This document shows, piece after piece, positions 37,653 through 39,067 of a stretch of DNA of 39,067 nt (position 1 is the stretch's first letter; every line of letters begins with the position of its first letter). The position numbers and the translations under genes were made by a program. The DNA is from a virus. Below the pieces are notes generated by a model, which was not told where the DNA came from, did not search any database, and saw only the letters and a list, made by a program, of their open reading frames with translations. The stretch spans positions 1,766 to 40,832 of the IMG/VR virus record IMGVR_UViG_3300002460_000075; one strand, 5' to 3'.

Positions 37653-39067
37653 ATGGCAGTAGTACATGATGCTAGTTCAGAATCCCATACAGGCACAACA
37701 GGATCGGCTTCCGAAGCCTCTTTTACATGGGATCATACACCAGTTGGAACACCACGGGGTATTTTAATTTTCGTTAATACAATAAGAGATGTAGACTATA
37801 CAACTTCGGTTACTTATGGAGGTGTAAATGTTCCGATTATTCCAGGCGCTTATGCCGTTGATACTGTTACAGAACCAGGTTTTGTTCAGGCTTACTTTTT
37901 AGGATCAGGAATTCCAACGGGAACTCAAGCGGTTATTGTGAACAGAACTAATAATACATCAGTGATGTATGCGGTTGCCATATCGGTAACTGCTACTGAA
38001 AATACAATACCCGCTCATTTAATAAGACTTCATCAAAGCGGAACTGGTGCGTATTCAGAACAAAATATAGATGATGGATCTCCTGGAACGAATAGCGTCA
38101 GATATGCGGGAGGATATTGGGGGGGGAACGACCCAGTTCCAGCAGGAGCAAACAGTACATCTTTGCAAAGTATTGATTTTGGATCATTTACTTTTCATGT
38201 AGTTCGGGAGACTACGGCAGGGCAGGGAGCAAGACCAGTAGGTTTTAATTCATCTGGGGGTACTGATGATAGGGCAGGAGTACATCTTGCCATTCGTGAA
38301 GTAATAGGGGATATAACCGCATCAAATCTTACTACAGGTACGGATAGCGATGGGGGTAGCGGATCATCAACCGCCTCTATAACTTTATCAGCAAACAGAT
38401 TAATTTTATTAACCGTAGTAAGTAAAACCGATATTACTACTAATCCCAATACTCCTACTGCTACAAGCACAGGGGCAACGTGGGAAGCTGTAAATAATAT
38501 TGTTTACGATACGTCAGGAACATCAAGAAGGAAAGTATCAACTCTTCGCACTATGGTTTCAAGCGGTCAAACTGGAGTAATTAGTATTGACTTTGGGGGG
38601 CAGAATCAATCGTTTGTCGCTTGGTCTGTTGATGAATTTTCTAATGTTGACACATCGGGTTCTAATGGATCGGGGGCAATAGTTCAATCGGTAGCAGAAA
38701 AAGATGAAACGGGTAATCCTCCATTAATAATAGATTTGGCGACGTTCGGAAATGTAAATAATGCGGCTTTTGGAGCATTTGGTATATCTGATCAAGCAAT
38801 AGTTGGGGCTGGTTTTACGGCGTTAGGATTATCGGAAGATGTAAGCGTTGCCGCTGCTACAGAGTATAGACCTGAAAATGATATTTCAATAGATATGGAT
38901 TGGGAAACGGCAGCTAATCAGGTAGGGGGAATAGGAGTTGAGATAAAAGCCGCAGCAGTTTCTGAGAGTATTTCTCCAAGCCTTAGTCCATCGGTTTCAG
39001 TTAGTCTCAGCCCTTCTCTGTCTCCGAGCATTAGTGTAAGTTTAAGCCCTTCTATTTCAGTAAGCCT
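37653..39067 (+). CDS. Structural/fibre-like protein with Ser/Pro tail (partial, runs off window)
   Basis: The frame is open from ATG 37653 to the window end, 471 codons. The start has AAAGGAG seven bases upstream. Two similar beta-sandwich-like domains are visible: about residues 5-115 (SASEASFTWDHTPVGTPRGI, then AVAISVTATE) and 225-335 (GSGSSTASITLSANRLILL, then FVAWSVDEFSNV); a further beta domain follows to about 435. From about 439 the SPSLSPSVSVSLSPS tail begins and is cut off. Probably a virion surface protein, perhaps carbohydrate-binding; third Ser/Pro-tailed gene. Confidence 0.7.
   Translation, partial: MAVVHDASSESHTGTTGSASEASFTWDHTPVGTPRGILIFVNTIRDVDYTTSVTYGGVNVPIIPGAYAVDTVTEPGFVQAYFLGSGIPTGTQAVIVNRTNNTSVMYAVAISVTATENTIPAHLIRLHQSGTGAYSEQNIDDGSPGTNSVRYAGGYWGGNDPVPAGANSTSLQSIDFGSFTFHVVRETTAGQGARPVGFNSSGGTDDRAGVHLAIREVIGDITASNLTTGTDSDGGSGSSTASITLSANRLILLTVVSKTDITTNPNTPTATSTGATWEAVNNIVYDTSGTSRRKVSTLRTMVSSGQTGVISIDFGGQNQSFVAWSVDEFSNVDTSGSNGSGAIVQSVAEKDETGNPPLIIDLATFGNVNNAAFGAFGISDQAIVGAGFTALGLSEDVSVAAATEYRPENDISIDMDWETAANQVGGIGVEIKAAAVSESISPSLSPSVSVSLSPSLSPSISVSLSPSISVS
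38967..39067 (+). repeat. Ser/Pro-repeat tail, third copy (cut by window end)
   Basis: Over 33 codons of SPSLSPSVSVSLSPS type at the 3' edge, continuing beyond the window. The unit and codon style match the arrays at 10807 and 22003. Confidence 0.8.

Noticed and set aside
38195-38470. Minus-strand ORF of 91 residues
   Set aside because: It is a shadow of the open structural gene running to the window end, with biased composition and no ribosome site.
1-39067. tRNA genes, integrase, transposase or insertion sequences
   Set aside because: No cloverleaf-like segment was noticed in the short intergenic gaps and no ORF shows recombinase or transposase motifs.

Overview
This window is a segment of a tailed double-stranded DNA phage (or prophage) genome. 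It encodes a terminase small subunit, a terminase large subunit in two pieces, a portal, a scaffold-like protein and an SU10-type (DUF5309-like) HK97-fold major capsid protein in canonical order, followed by fibre-like proteins. The DNA is A+T-rich and genes are packed with 4-17 base overlaps. All credible genes but one lie on the + strand. The morphogenesis genes carry strong Shine-Dalgarno sites of the GGAGGTGA / GGGGGTGA type, so the host has a standard anti-SD. TGA is an ordinary stop. I see no tRNA, integrase, transposase or host housekeeping gene and cannot name the host; an uncultured environmental phage is the likeliest source.

Layout. 1-4850: small accessory genes (membrane peptide, DUF4326-like, zinc ribbon, ribbon-helix-helix regulator), then TerS, split TerL, a SEC-C protein and an unknown. 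4850-10900: portal, small basic and zinc-ribbon proteins, scaffold, capsid protein, and connector-region unknowns ending in a protein with a Ser/Pro-rich tail. 10900-21500: a first glycan island (split GT2-TPR-GT4 enzyme interrupted by an HNH endonuclease gene, small structural-type genes, six more glycosyltransferases, three methyltransferases, a PIG-L deacetylase). 21500-23500: fibre protein with about 235 residues of Ser/Pro repeats, plus two small genes. 23500-37500: a second glycan island (glycosyltransferases, AsnB-like amidotransferase, NodB-like deacetylase, five methyltransferases including FkbM, a short NDP-sugar dehydrogenase) with two more HNH genes and one minus-strand Tad2-like (DUF2829) anti-defence gene. 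37650-end: a third Ser/Pro-tailed structural protein, cut by the window edge.

Regulation. Six promoters share TTGACA-like -35 boxes, a TAGT tetramer exactly four bases before the -10 box, and a 17-18 base spacer. Three of them (before the portal and before two fibre genes) are followed within 60-100 bases by an intrinsic-terminator hairpin that precedes the gene, and their leaders share a CATTnAACCG box. That is the geometry of an antitermination- or attenuation-controlled late operon, used three times.

Working model (inference): the sixteen or so glycosyltransferases, eight methyltransferases, two deacetylases, a sugar dehydrogenase and an amidotransferase build and decorate glycans. No flippase, polymerase or lipid-linked sugar transferase is seen, and three virion-type proteins interleaved with these islands carry long Ser-rich tails. 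The islands may therefore glycosylate the virion's own Ser/Pro tails. Homing endonucleases, split genes and a gene remnant show that the islands are being actively remodelled.
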